A stretch of DNA of 64,000 nt from UTCHB3 sp964531325 (GTDB taxonomy: Bacteria; Bacteroidota; Ignavibacteria; Ignavibacteriales; Ignavibacteriaceae): assembly GCA_964531325.1 (NCBI GenBank), contig CAZHCW010000013.1, positions 1 to 64,000 on the forward strand. Reading direction: 5' to 3'. The first letter of the stretch is position 1. Each line of letters begins with the position of its first letter. The translations under genes were made by a program, and so were the position numbers. Below are positions 26,738 to 35,915 of this stretch, one piece after another. Below the pieces are notes generated by a model, which had not been told where the DNA came from, made no database searches, and saw only the letters and a list, made by a program, of their open reading frames with translations.

Positions 26738-28333
26738 TTATTGCAGCACCATTATCTTTCCGAAAATCGGTTTTTCACTACCGGCATCAATTCTGTAGAA
26801 ATAAACACCATTTGGTACCACTTTTCCTGCATCATCTTTCCCGTCCCAAAAATCTATAACTCCACTTATCCCTGTTGTATTCACAGTGTGAGTTGGATTC
26901 CCTCTCGGAGCACTTTGAATTACCGTTCTTACATAGTTCATTCCAAAATCGAATATCCTGATTGTAACATTTAATTCTTTCCCGTTGGTTGAATACTTTA
27001 TTTTTACCTGTTCTGTTTTCGGTGAAAACGGATTTGGGAAAGCGTATGATTCCTCAACCGACTCAAGTGGTTGGGAAGCAAAATAAAGCCTCCATTTATC
27101 GGGCCATATCCCAACAAAACCGCTGTTTTTGACAAGTCCATCCGCAGTACCAACATACAAAACTGTTCCTGCCTCTGCCCAAACAACTGAGTAAAAAGTG
27201 GTCGTTTTTAAGGATAATTTAGAATCAGTGTCAACTATATTTCCGGGTGAATACCAGTTCTTCCCAAAATCATTTGATTTATACAATCCACCGGATGCAG
27301 CAGCAACCACTTTATCGGTGAAAACTGCGAAGTTATTTATTCTTTCACCGTCAAGACTTGTAAACCAGTTTTCACCTCCATCAGGAGAAAAGCTGACACC
27401 ATAAGCTTCATTTAAATCTTCCGCCTTCCAAGTTGCAGCCCAAATCTCGTTTGTCCCTTCTTTGTTTCCAAGTCCCACTACAAAGTTTCCGGACATTGGA
27501 TTTACTTGATTCTGATGATTAAACTTAACCCAACTGATTCCCCCATCTGTTGATTTATTTATTCCGTTTGCGGTTCCTGCATAGATAACAGAATCACCGG
27601 TTGCCATCACACTAAAAGCACGATAGTTAAGATACCCTTCACTGCAAAACTTGCCGGGAACGGGTGAGACACAAAAACTGAGATTATCTGTGGGCTTCAC
27701 AGAATTTAAAAAATCGGGTGGGAGAATCACTCTCTGCCAGGTGACCCCCATATCGGTTGATTTTCTTAATCCACCGGCAAATGATGCTATCCATACAGCT
27801 CCGCGCGTTACTGCAATATCGTAAGTAATATTTTGTATTGCAACTGTAACCGGCAGGGCTCTAAGAGTGCTGTTTCCATACACAATCAAAGTATCGCTCT
27901 CTTTGTCGAGGGGTTGGGCAATTTTTGTCCAGGTTTCTCCTCCATCGGTCGTGTAACGAAGACCACTTCCTTCGGGGAGAGTCTGTCCCGCCCTTTCAGT
28001 AGAATGTGCAGTGGAGACCCAAAGTACTCCATTGTATTTATCCCATGCAATGGCAGAGATGTTTTCTGTGCCAAATGGCGGATCACCATAATAATTGCGC
28101 CATGAAGCACCCTTATCGGTAGATCTGCTTAATCCACGGGAAGTTCCAAGCCAAATGGTATCCCCTTGGATATGAAGGGCACTGATGCTGTTTGAAGCCG
28201 GATTCTCAGAAGATGAATAAGCAACTGAAGTTGGAGCATCTTCAAACTTAAAAGAAAACGGACTGTTTTGTGCTACAACGCCGGAACCGGCTGCAACCAA
28301 AATAAACAATGATAATTTTATTCTATTCAACAT
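26738..28333 (-). CDS. BNR-repeat beta-propeller protein with T9SS C-terminal sorting domain
   Basis: 531 residues. Signal peptide MLNRIKLSLFILVAAGSGVVAQ. At least six Asp-box/BNR repeats of form S-x-D-x-G-x-x-W (STDKGASW, TTDGGETW, STDMGVTW, STDGGISW, SPDGGENW, SNDFGKNW) form a sialidase/Ycf48-like propeller. The C-terminal 105 residues (YAFPNPFSP..., FWDGKDDAGKVVPNGVYFYRI..., final KIMVLQ) match the FlgD-like fold and end of type A T9SS sorting domains. It is probably a secreted or surface-attached protein whose export depends on the adjacent PorV/PorQ genes (inference). No catalytic sialidase residues can be claimed. Confidence 0.87.
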   Translation of the reverse strand: MLNRIKLSLFILVAAGSGVVAQNSPFSFKFEDAPTSVAYSSSENPASNSISALHIQGDTIWLGTSRGLSRSTDKGASWRNYYGDPPFGTENISAIAWDKYNGVLWVSTAHSTERAGQTLPEGSGLRYTTDGGETWTKIAQPLDKESDTLIVYGNSTLRALPVTVAIQNITYDIAVTRGAVWIASFAGGLRKSTDMGVTWQRVILPPDFLNSVKPTDNLSFCVSPVPGKFCSEGYLNYRAFSVMATGDSVIYAGTANGINKSTDGGISWVKFNHQNQVNPMSGNFVVGLGNKEGTNEIWAATWKAEDLNEAYGVSFSPDGGENWFTSLDGERINNFAVFTDKVVAAASGGLYKSNDFGKNWYSPGNIVDTDSKLSLKTTTFYSVVWAEAGTVLYVGTADGLVKNSGFVGIWPDKWRLYFASQPLESVEESYAFPNPFSPKTEQVKIKYSTNGKELNVTIRIFDFGMNYVRTVIQSAPRGNPTHTVNTTGISGVIDFWDGKDDAGKVVPNGVYFYRIDAGSEKPIFGKIMVLQ

Positions 28334-29128
28334 CTACTTCAATACAATCTTTTTAATTAGCGGTGTACTCTTCTTTTTGCCCCTGTCTTCTGCTGTAAAG
28401 GTGAATGTGTATTCCCCTTTTTGATTTGTCGAGAAAACACTGACTATGATAGAATAGATATCATCATTAGCGACCTCGTCACCATGATCATTAAAATTTC
28501 CATCATCATACATTAGAAGTGCAGCATTGTTAGAAGTGCCGTCAGGCCGGGTAACAACAAAATAGACCCGCGACAGATCCTGTTTTCCGTTTGGATCAAT
28601 GGCTTTCATTGTTATTCTGAAAACTGTTGTGTCCAAAACAACAAGAGTATCGGGAGCAATAAGATCACTGATTATTGGTTCCTGATTTGCAGCTCCATTA
28701 TCATATACAAATTTACTTACTGCTAATCGAAAACTCTCGCCGGAATTGTCGGAAGCATAATATTCGGTTCTGTATTCACCGGAGATATATCCACTCGACA
28801 TTGGCACTTTTAATGAATATATTTTATCGCCTGCAACTTCATCTCCTGAAGTTAGATTTCCGTTATCCACAAGATAGTAGGGTGTGGAATTAACTTTCTG
28901 GTCGCCGGGAGAATACAAATTCATGTAAACACTTGACGGAGTTGTGTTCGATGCAATATGAATTTGATATTTTACGAGTGAATCGACAGGATTAAATCTG
29001 AGTGTGTCGAACCTGGCTACACTTTGGACTGCAAATTTAGCGGCGACAGGATCAACAAGAGTGTTGAATTCCTTCTCACAGCCGCTGAACAATAACAGGA
29101 TTAAGACTCCTGCTGCTATTTTCTTCAT
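28334..29128 (-). CDS. Lipoprotein with Ig-like domains
   Basis: 264 residues with lipobox LLLFSGC at about 11-17 and a following Glu-Lys-Glu. Two related beta-sandwich segments each end in a G/N-D-x-x-x-x-D-x-x-Y-S motif (SGDEVAGDKIYSLKV and HGDEVANDDIYSIIV), as in repeat domains of Bacteroidota surface lipoproteins. It directly precedes the BNR/T9SS gene with no gap, so it is probably the first gene of the lipoprotein-cargo-PorV/Q set. Function unknown. Confidence 0.8.
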   Translation of the reverse strand: MKKIAAGVLILLLFSGCEKEFNTLVDPVAAKFAVQSVARFDTLRFNPVDSLVKYQIHIASNTTPSSVYMNLYSPGDQKVNSTPYYLVDNGNLTSGDEVAGDKIYSLKVPMSSGYISGEYRTEYYASDNSGESFRLAVSKFVYDNGAANQEPIISDLIAPDTLVVLDTTVFRITMKAIDPNGKQDLSRVYFVVTRPDGTSNNAALLMYDDGNFNDHGDEVANDDIYSIIVSVFSTNQKGEYTFTFTAEDRGKKKSTPLIKKIVLK

Positions 29129-29204
29129 TCTGTTTCTAATTTTTTTTGAACTAAAATATCTAAAATCTGTAACAATTAAAATATGTAATTATGAGTACGG
29201 ACTG

Positions 29205-30206
29205 TTATAATACACCTGCATCAATTATAAAAGGCATCGGTATAAAGGAAGTAATAAAGATCAGTATTCCAAAATATCCAATTGCCATTCTAACCGGCCC
29301 AATCGGTTCATTTATATAAACGGGTGGATGTTTTACTTTAATCACAAAATACAATAACACTGCCCAAAGAAACCACCCTGTCCAGCCAAAATCAAATGGG
29401 GTTTCGTAAAACTGGTTAAATACCCCAAGCCCACCTGCAAGCAAAAGGAAAAACATTGTTATCCAGGCAACTTTCTCCTGAACCTTTTCGCCAAACATTG
29501 CATAAATGATGTGGCCACCATCAAGTTGACCAACCGGAAGCAGATTTAGAGCTGTAACAAAAAGTCCAAACCATCCTGCACACAAATATGGATAATGATA
29601 AATTTCACTCATCGGTGGAATAAACCCGTCCGGTGAAATTGCAAATAAATCTCTTAAAAAAACAAACAAAATATTGTCACCAAAAGCCAGAGAGAGTCCA
29701 CCCTGACCATAAGTCGGCAGATCAAAATCGGGGTGTAAATTGAGAATAAATTCTTTTCCCGGCAGATTCTGAAATCCGTATATTAAAACTATCAAAGAAA
29801 TAACAAATCCGGCAATGGGCCCCGCTATTCCAATATCAAAAAGAGCTTTTCTGCTGTAAATCGGGCTTTTGGTTTTGATCACTGCTCCCATAGTCCCAAA
29901 ATTCAACATGCCGGCTAGCGTGGGGAAAGGAATGAAGTATGGAAGGGTTGCTTTAACATCATGATATTTCGAAACAAAATAATGTCCAAATTCATGAAAT
30001 CCAAGAATCGTTAAGATCGAGATTGAATAGGGCAGGCCTTCTGCAATTTGAGTTAGTTCAAGTCCTCCTGCGGGTGAAACCACCCAAAACGCACCTGCAA
30101 TTGTCGTAGTCACAAGAGTTGCTATAAAAAGTAGTAAAGGTATAATATAAACCTTAAAAAAGTCGTTATTGTTTGTCAATGTACCCGAATTTTCTGATTC
30201 ACTCAT
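29205..30206 (-). CDS. Site-2 protease family (M50) membrane metalloprotease
   Basis: 333 residues with about 7-8 TM helices. Zinc motif HEFGH at residues 71-75 inside a TM segment, second metal ligand in NLLPVGQLDGGHIIYAMFG (N-x-x-P-x-x-x-L-D-G-G). These are the defining features of S2P intramembrane proteases, which cut membrane-anchored regulators. No PDZ domain is visible between the motifs, so it is the short class. Substrate unknown. The start is 2 bp before the DUF1207-like gene's stop. Confidence 0.92.
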   Translation of the reverse strand: MSESENSGTLTNNNDFFKVYIIPLLLFIATLVTTTIAGAFWVVSPAGGLELTQIAEGLPYSISILTILGFHEFGHYFVSKYHDVKATLPYFIPFPTLAGMLNFGTMGAVIKTKSPIYSRKALFDIGIAGPIAGFVISLIVLIYGFQNLPGKEFILNLHPDFDLPTYGQGGLSLAFGDNILFVFLRDLFAISPDGFIPPMSEIYHYPYLCAGWFGLFVTALNLLPVGQLDGGHIIYAMFGEKVQEKVAWITMFFLLLAGGLGVFNQFYETPFDFGWTGWFLWAVLLYFVIKVKHPPVYINEPIGPVRMAIGYFGILIFITSFIPMPFIIDAGVL

Positions 30207-30208
30207 GG

Positions 30209-31039
30209 TTAAAAATCAATTGTTACGCCGGTTGAAAAATGTTCATCATCAATTTCATAATATTCACCGTGCACATTTTTCCCTGAAAAGAGTGTGAATA
30301 CCACTCGCAACCCACTGCCAAAAGGTTTTCCAAATTTTAATCCAATCTGTGCAGTATGATTCGAATTGTATGCTGTGGTATATCCCATTTTGTAATCATA
30401 AGAGACAAACGGATAGATATTTCCAAATGACAATGAAGAGGGGTAACTGTCAAATCCTGCCTGAACAATCCATGGCTCAATTTCAGTTGGATCAACATGA
30501 AACAAGTATGTTATACCAAGATAAATTCTTCCATCACCGGATCTGTAATAAGGGAAAAGTTCAACAAACTCCCGGCTGTAAACCAATGGGTTTCTGTCAT
30601 CACGCCACTTTTGTGACGAACCCTCATAGTGACCATCCACAAAGTGTGCACTGATGTGACTTAATCTCGTTCTGATTCCAAACTCGCTTCTTCCTCTGAG
30701 AGGAATTTTATAGCCAAAATTAAAACCAAAAAGGTAATCTACCGCATCAACAGGGAAATGGAAATCCGCTTCACCACGGAGTCGCGTGTAAGTAAAAAAA
30801 TCGGCTCCAACAGAGAATATTGTTCCGTTGTTGCCAGTAAATCTTGCAATGTCTTTTGAAGCTCCAATGTCGAGCCTTAGATCATTTTTACCTGATTGGA
30901 AAAAAACTCCCATCCTGGGTTCTAAAAAGTTGGAAGTGAACGGTTGTATATTCAGGTCACCGGGGAAAAGTTCAACACTTTGTGCTGCGAGAATACCTGA
31001 AAAAACAACAGTTAAAAGCAATATCCTAATATATTTCAA
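30209..31039 (-). CDS. DUF1207-like outer-membrane protein
   Basis: 276 residues from TTG at 31039, which exposes a signal peptide (MKYIRILLLTVVFSGILAAQ). The ATG at 31132 would put 31 charged residues first and overlap the upstream gene by 22 bp. Body: LFPGDLNIQPFTSNFLEPRMGVFF and SRTEFGIRTRL-like stretches with HISAHFVDGHYEG, resembling DUF1207 proteins, which are predicted barrels. The protein ends FSTGVTIDF with a terminal Phe. Function not known. Confidence 0.72.
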   Translation of the reverse strand: MKYIRILLLTVVFSGILAAQSVELFPGDLNIQPFTSNFLEPRMGVFFQSGKNDLRLDIGASKDIARFTGNNGTIFSVGADFFTYTRLRGEADFHFPVDAVDYLFGFNFGYKIPLRGRSEFGIRTRLSHISAHFVDGHYEGSSQKWRDDRNPLVYSREFVELFPYYRSGDGRIYLGITYLFHVDPTEIEPWIVQAGFDSYPSSLSFGNIYPFVSYDYKMGYTTAYNSNHTAQIGLKFGKPFGSGLRVVFTLFSGKNVHGEYYEIDDEHFSTGVTIDF

Positions 31040-31110
31040 GTGTGGTTCTATTTTCCTTTTTTCAAAAAATATAATCTTAAAATATAATAAATACCAATGA
31101 TTTAAATGGG

Positions 31111-32202
31111 TTAGAACTTCCGCCCCTTCCATTCAACAGATTTGCTGAACAACAGTATAAAAGGGAGGAAAATGATGTAAACAAAATAATAAACTTCGAA
31201 GAATGGAAAATATTTTAATGTGTGGAGCAGTCGCATTCTATGAACTATTGAACCGAGAAAAAACAGATCTGCAGCTACAATTGTGAGAATGGCAATCAAA
31301 CCCGTTACTGGAGAGAATGGTAAAATAAGAACCGAAAGTAAATGAGAAAAAAAGGCTGTGCCTAATACCAATAATCCATGGGGTGGAACATTTAACCCGC
31401 CAATTCCCCATCTCTTTTTTTGTTTGTAAAGAGCTACAAACCCCTCAACAGGTAACGATTCAATGAGGGTATCTTTATCGAGTGGATATATTATTTTATA
31501 CTTTTTCAATTTTGAAATTGCGGCAAGAAGTTGCGAATCCTCCGTTACACTAAAAGGCATACTTTCATACCCGCCTGTTTCATTGTAAGCTTCCCGCAAA
31601 TATGCCATATTATTTCCGATTACACTTAACGGCAAACCTGCATTTATTGTACCTGATCCTGCTCCAAGTAGATACATAAAATCGAGATGCTGCATCCCTT
31701 TCCAAAATGATCCCGTTTCCTGCGAGGTCATTCCACCGAGCAACCCAACTCCATTTGTAAAATAAGAGGCAAGAGTTTTAGCCCACAATGGATTAACTTT
31801 ACAATCAGCGTCGGTAGTTATAATAATCTCACCTGTTGCAACTTGCAGACCTTGAACCAGTGCATTGGTTTTCCCTCTGAGGTGGCCTGTCGGTTCCACT
31901 CCATCAATAAAAGTGAACTGCGGCTTTCCTGCAATGAATTTTCTGATTATTTCCCCGGTGGAATCGCTTGACCTGTCATTTATCACTATGATCTGAAGTT
32001 TACCCGACGGATATACAAGTTTATTGAGTGCATCAAGACAACGGGAAATAACTTTTTCCTCATCCCGAACGGCAACCATCACAGATACCGTGGGTAACTC
32101 ATCCTCAGCCAGTCTGGCGAACCGCTTGTATGATGCAAGAAGGTAAATAACTACCTGGACTGCATAGAGACCAACAACAATCAAAACGATCAACTCAAAC
32201 AT
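31111..32202 (-). CDS. Glycosyltransferase family 2, membrane-bound
   Basis: 363 residues. N-terminal TM, then a GT-A domain: VSVMVAVRDEEKVISRCL, DADCKV (DxD metal motif), GNNMAYLREA, QKKRWG (Q/RxxRW). Two to three C-terminal TMs. This is the processive/HasA-like architecture of enzymes that polymerise or add sugars at the inner membrane. It overlaps the deacetylase gene by 13 bp and has a second GT2 two genes away. Confidence 0.9.
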   Translation of the reverse strand: MFELIVLIVVGLYAVQVVIYLLASYKRFARLAEDELPTVSVMVAVRDEEKVISRCLDALNKLVYPSGKLQIIVINDRSSDSTGEIIRKFIAGKPQFTFIDGVEPTGHLRGKTNALVQGLQVATGEIIITTDADCKVNPLWAKTLASYFTNGVGLLGGMTSQETGSFWKGMQHLDFMYLLGAGSGTINAGLPLSVIGNNMAYLREAYNETGGYESMPFSVTEDSQLLAAISKLKKYKIIYPLDKDTLIESLPVEGFVALYKQKKRWGIGGLNVPPHGLLVLGTAFFSHLLSVLILPFSPVTGLIAILTIVAADLFFLGSIVHRMRLLHTLKYFPFFEVYYFVYIIFLPFILLFSKSVEWKGRKF

Positions 32203-32834
32203 ATTGAGGGGTCTCCAATTGTAAATTCTTTTTCATTTGCAGTCTGTATTGTGCTTTTTAATGATTCAATGATCGTGTTTCTGCTTTTAAAATTGTCATG
32301 ATATACTACAATGGAATCTGAAGTAAGGTAGCTTTGGATTACTTTTTTGGTGTCGCTTCTGCTTCCCAAATAATCGCCTGAGAGCAGACTCCACATTACA
32401 CATATTTGTCCGGCCGCTTTGATCGTCTTTAACACAAACGGATCAAACGCTCCATAAGGAGGTCTGAAATATTTAACCGGGATTCCCGTAATATCTTCGA
32501 TCGCTGATTTGGATTCAACTATCTCCTTTTTCAGAACAGACGCTGACACAAATCTGAGCCTTTTATGAGAATAAGAGTGGTTCCCAATTGAGTGACCTTG
32601 TTCAAGAATTTCTTTAATCAGGTACCGGTTTTTTATGGCTGCATCTGCAGTAACAAAAAACAGAGCTTTCACTTCTGATTCTCCAAGTGTGTCCAAAATC
32701 CCGTTGGTTGACGATTCACCGGGACCATCGTCAATTGATATCAGTATATTATCAGAAGTTGAACCCCAAACCACCGATCTGAAAATTTTCCGGAGCGAAA
32801 CTGGCGGCATATAATAATATTTTGGTCTAATCAT
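32190..32834 (-). CDS. Polysaccharide deacetylase (NodB domain)
   Basis: 214 residues from the ATG at 32834, which forms a 4-bp ATGA overlap with the preceding GT2 stop. An ATG 24 bp earlier would also be possible. NodB motifs in order: SIDDGPG, GNHSYSHKRLRF (HSxxH zinc site), YFRPPYGAFD (RPPYG), WSLLSGDY and SIVVYHD (catalytic His). It removes acetyl groups from N-acetylhexosamine polymers or lipids. No signal peptide is seen, suggesting cytoplasmic or inner-membrane-face action. Sandwiched between two GT2 genes. Confidence 0.9.
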   Translation of the reverse strand: MIRPKYYYMPPVSLRKIFRSVVWGSTSDNILISIDDGPGESSTNGILDTLGESEVKALFFVTADAAIKNRYLIKEILEQGHSIGNHSYSHKRLRFVSASVLKKEIVESKSAIEDITGIPVKYFRPPYGAFDPFVLKTIKAAGQICVMWSLLSGDYLGSRSDTKKVIQSYLTSDSIVVYHDNFKSRNTIIESLKSTIQTANEKEFTIGDPSICLS

Positions 32835-33955
32835 CTGGACAGTTTTCTCCCCTTCCATACGAAACCCCCAAAAGCCCCTGAAATTGCAGTAAAAACTATA
32901 TAAGGAATATGCAACAGTTCAGCAAGCAGAAAATGAAAAAAATCAACTCTCTCGAATACCAGCCCTTCCCCATCCAATAATACAAAATATTCCGTTAAAC
33001 CTTTTAATAATAATGAACCAAGAACTAAAATAAATCCATACCAACCAAAAAATAAAATAGTGAAAGGTGACAAGATAAGAGAAAGATAAAACAAAAAAAT
33101 GATGGTAAGCTTTAAAATCAAAATTGGGTCTTCGTAAAAAAGTCCTTTGCTCGCCCATCTACTTCTTTGTTGAACAAATCCTCCCACACTCTCTCCGGGG
33201 TTGGTCTCAACTATTCCTTCGTTGTTTAAAAGGAATCGAACCTTATACCCCAATCGTGAAATGGATCTCATTAAAAATTCATCATCTCCAGAGGAGAGTG
33301 AGTCATTAAGATTGTATCCTTCAACCTCAAGAAAAAGTTTCCTCCTGAACGCCATACTTGCAGCGCTACAAATTACAGGCTCACCAACACCAATCAGTCC
33401 TGCTCCGGTGAGAATAAGACCCCCAAATTCAAGTGCCTGAATTTTGGAAAACAATGAATCATATCTTTTATATCTGACAGCCCCTGCAACAAAACCTGTT
33501 TTTGCATCAAACTTCCCTACCATCAATTTAAGCCATTTTGGCGGAATTCTACAGTCTGCATCTGTTACAAGTATAATCTCACTATTAGAATTTTTAATTC
33601 CTTCGGTAATTGCGTTTTTCTTGCCGGTAACTCCGTCTCCAAGCTCAACAACTCTCCGGTTTTCTTTCTTTTCAATCTCAGTTTTGAAATTTCCCCAGTC
33701 ATCCTCCGAGTGATCGTTCACAAATATCACTTCGAAATTAACTCCATCTGTCTCTATGTTTAAAATGTCACTAATGATACTTTGAAGGTTTGTTGCTTCG
33801 TTTCTAAATGGTATAATAAGAGAAACACTTAAACTTTCACTGCCGGTTAAACTTCCCTTTTCTTGTTTCAACTTTCCCAGACCTCTTTTTATCTTCAATA
33901 AAAAATGGATGTAAAAAAGCATCGGTAATAACAGGATGATCAACAGTGGATTCAA
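32831..33955 (-). CDS. Glycosyltransferase family 2, membrane-bound (second)
   Basis: 374 residues. N-terminal TM, GT-A domain with SVSLIIPFRNEATNLQSII, DADCRIPP (DxD), ASMAFRRKLF, GDDEFLMRS and QQRSRWASKG (QxxRW), then three C-terminal TM helices. Same architecture as the GT2 downstream but only distantly similar. With the deacetylase and the flippase-like protein it makes a compact module. Confidence 0.9.
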   Translation of the reverse strand: MNPLLIILLLPMLFYIHFLLKIKRGLGKLKQEKGSLTGSESLSVSLIIPFRNEATNLQSIISDILNIETDGVNFEVIFVNDHSEDDWGNFKTEIEKKENRRVVELGDGVTGKKNAITEGIKNSNSEIILVTDADCRIPPKWLKLMVGKFDAKTGFVAGAVRYKRYDSLFSKIQALEFGGLILTGAGLIGVGEPVICSAASMAFRRKLFLEVEGYNLNDSLSSGDDEFLMRSISRLGYKVRFLLNNEGIVETNPGESVGGFVQQRSRWASKGLFYEDPILILKLTIIFLFYLSLILSPFTILFFGWYGFILVLGSLLLKGLTEYFVLLDGEGLVFERVDFFHFLLAELLHIPYIVFTAISGAFGGFVWKGRKLSR

Positions 33956-33959
33956 ATCG

Positions 33960-34931
33960 TCACTTGTTTCGTCTAAAAATAAAGACTGCCCCTGGAATCG
34001 CAGGAATCAGGATGTTAATTGTGTAAAGCATCAGTGCAGCATTAAAACAGGCACCTGCCTCTACGCCAAAATGACCAAGAAAATAGACTGAAGCACTCTC
34101 CCTTATTCCTATCTCTCCAAAGGTTATCCCCGGGATTATACTCTTCGTAAAAAACACGAGTGAACTCCCCCAGAATGATGTCATAAATTCAGCCTGATTT
34201 GAGTATGCAACCACAAGGAGAACAAATTGTGTGGAGAAAACCAAATAATTCAAAACCGATAAAGCAAAATTCTTCGCAAAAATTGTTCTGTTGAAGAGTC
34301 CAATAGATTTGAAATTGAGGAAATATTTTTCAATAATCTTCACTTTGCCAATCTGTTCTCCAACAAATCCTCTCCAGAATTCAGGAGATAAGATCAAATA
34401 AACAAGAAGAAGATATATCCCCATCAATAAAAAAAGAAGAGAGATAGTCAGGTTGTTGTCAATCGAGTAAAATTTATTCAGGAAGAGCAGTACGCCAAAA
34501 GAACCCGCAATAAGAATCACCATCAGTGAATTTAATTTATCGATAGCTGATCCTGCGGTAACTTCGGAGAGTTTTACATCTTTTAACGGGAATGCTCGTC
34601 CGGGGTATTCACCCAATCTGCCGGGAGTTAATAACCCCGTACTGATTCCCGTGAGAATTGAAATAAAAATACTGCTCTTTTTTTGGGGCGGGTAAGAATA
34701 ATCACAGATCAGTTGCCACTTTTTATACTGAAGAAAAAAATTCAACGGGACCAACATCACCGCTACAATAAAGGCAGTTAAAGACTTAAAATCAAGGAAA
34801 GAGGAAAAGGAGATGTCGCTGAATTTAGCATTGAGATAATAAATCACCCCCGCAGTTATAAAAACCTTTATTGCGAGAAGGGTCTTTATTTTCCATTTAT
34901 CGAGGTTCTTAAAGTTAAAGGCTGATGTCAA
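33960..34931 (-). CDS. UPF0104/LPG-synthase-TM family integral membrane protein
   Basis: 323 residues with about 8-9 TM helices. LTPGRLGEYPGRAFPL and FGEIGIRESASVYFLGHFG are the paired signatures of the lysylphosphatidylglycerol-synthase TM region (YbhN/AglD-like) found next to GT2 enzymes. Known relatives are flippases or partners in glycolipid transfer; AglD of archaea adds a mannose. It is 4 bp upstream of the GT2 gene. Role in this module not proven. Confidence 0.85.
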   Translation of the reverse strand: MTSAFNFKNLDKWKIKTLLAIKVFITAGVIYYLNAKFSDISFSSFLDFKSLTAFIVAVMLVPLNFFLQYKKWQLICDYSYPPQKKSSIFISILTGISTGLLTPGRLGEYPGRAFPLKDVKLSEVTAGSAIDKLNSLMVILIAGSFGVLLFLNKFYSIDNNLTISLLFLLMGIYLLLVYLILSPEFWRGFVGEQIGKVKIIEKYFLNFKSIGLFNRTIFAKNFALSVLNYLVFSTQFVLLVVAYSNQAEFMTSFWGSSLVFFTKSIIPGITFGEIGIRESASVYFLGHFGVEAGACFNAALMLYTINILIPAIPGAVFIFRRNK

Positions 34932-34946
34932 ATGGCACTTCTATAA

Positions 34947-35909
34947 TTAAACTTCTATTGTGAAATTGCCTTTCTTCATGATCAGCTCTCCATCCAGATA
35001 TACATCAGGTGATTTAACCACACCATCAAGGTGTAAGGGAACTTTTACATTTCCGCCAAAACCCATATTGTCCCCTACAGCAATGTGGATTGTCCCCATT
35101 ACTTTTTCATCCTCAAGTATCAACCCTGAGAGTTGCGCTGACTCATTAGTTCCAACTCCAAATTCAGCAATATTGTAAGCATCACCACCAACTTTGGCGA
35201 GAATTTCTGCAAGTTGTTTTGCATTTTCTCCCCCCTCAATATCGGTAACAACTCCTCCCTTAACTGTTAACTTAATATCAGAATTTTCCATCAGACCAAC
35301 ACCCGCAAATGAGCCATCCACGATGAACACACCTTCTGCAGTGCCTTCAACGGGCGCAAGAAAGGTTTCACCTGTAGGAAGATTACCACTTTCCCCGGGG
35401 GCGTGGAACAACCCTTTTGAAGCGTGTACACTTCTTCCCTCGATCGAAAACTGAATATCCGTCCCTTTTTCCGAGGTTACTCTTACCCGTTTTCCTTTTT
35501 CAAGAACTGCTTTCAGATTAAGAGATCGTTCCGCAATTCTTTTATAATCTGCGTTAAGGCCACGAATCATAACATCTTTGGTTATCCCGGGGAAAGTTGC
35601 AACTCTGGCTCCGGTAGCTGAGGCATCCCGTCGTGCTTGTGTATGTGTAAGAGACCTTAAAGTTGGACAGAGCACAACATCAAATTGTTTCATCATGGCT
35701 GCAATGGAATCGAGTGGTTCCTGTCCATTCACCTCCAGGGGTTCCATCTCCAAATAGACCGACTTATGGCCGAGTCTGATTGCTGAGAGATAAAGTTCAT
35801 ACCCTATTTCATGTTTTTCAGTATCACATACCACTAAAACAGATTCACCGGGTTTGGCACCCATGCAATCTCTAATTGCAATTTCACAAGCTTTTTGAAG
35901 TTCTGTCAT
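34947..35909 (-). CDS. Aminopeptidase, M29-like (thermophilic/AmpS type)
   Basis: 320 residues, shorter than classical AmpS (about 410). GESVLVVCDTEKHEIG opens the N-terminal domain. The metal-binding part has LPTGETFLAPVEGTAEG, IAEFGVGTNESA, TIHIAVGDN and PLHLDGV; the two Glu and two His fit the M29 dinuclear centre. It releases N-terminal residues from peptides, probably in the cytoplasm (no signal peptide). It is the first gene of the leftward run that goes on to the flippase-like and GT2 genes. Confidence 0.85.
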   Translation of the reverse strand: MTELQKACEIAIRDCMGAKPGESVLVVCDTEKHEIGYELYLSAIRLGHKSVYLEMEPLEVNGQEPLDSIAAMMKQFDVVLCPTLRSLTHTQARRDASATGARVATFPGITKDVMIRGLNADYKRIAERSLNLKAVLEKGKRVRVTSEKGTDIQFSIEGRSVHASKGLFHAPGESGNLPTGETFLAPVEGTAEGVFIVDGSFAGVGLMENSDIKLTVKGGVVTDIEGGENAKQLAEILAKVGGDAYNIAEFGVGTNESAQLSGLILEDEKVMGTIHIAVGDNMGFGGNVKVPLHLDGVVKSPDVYLDGELIMKKGNFTIEV

Positions 35910-35915
35910 ATATTT

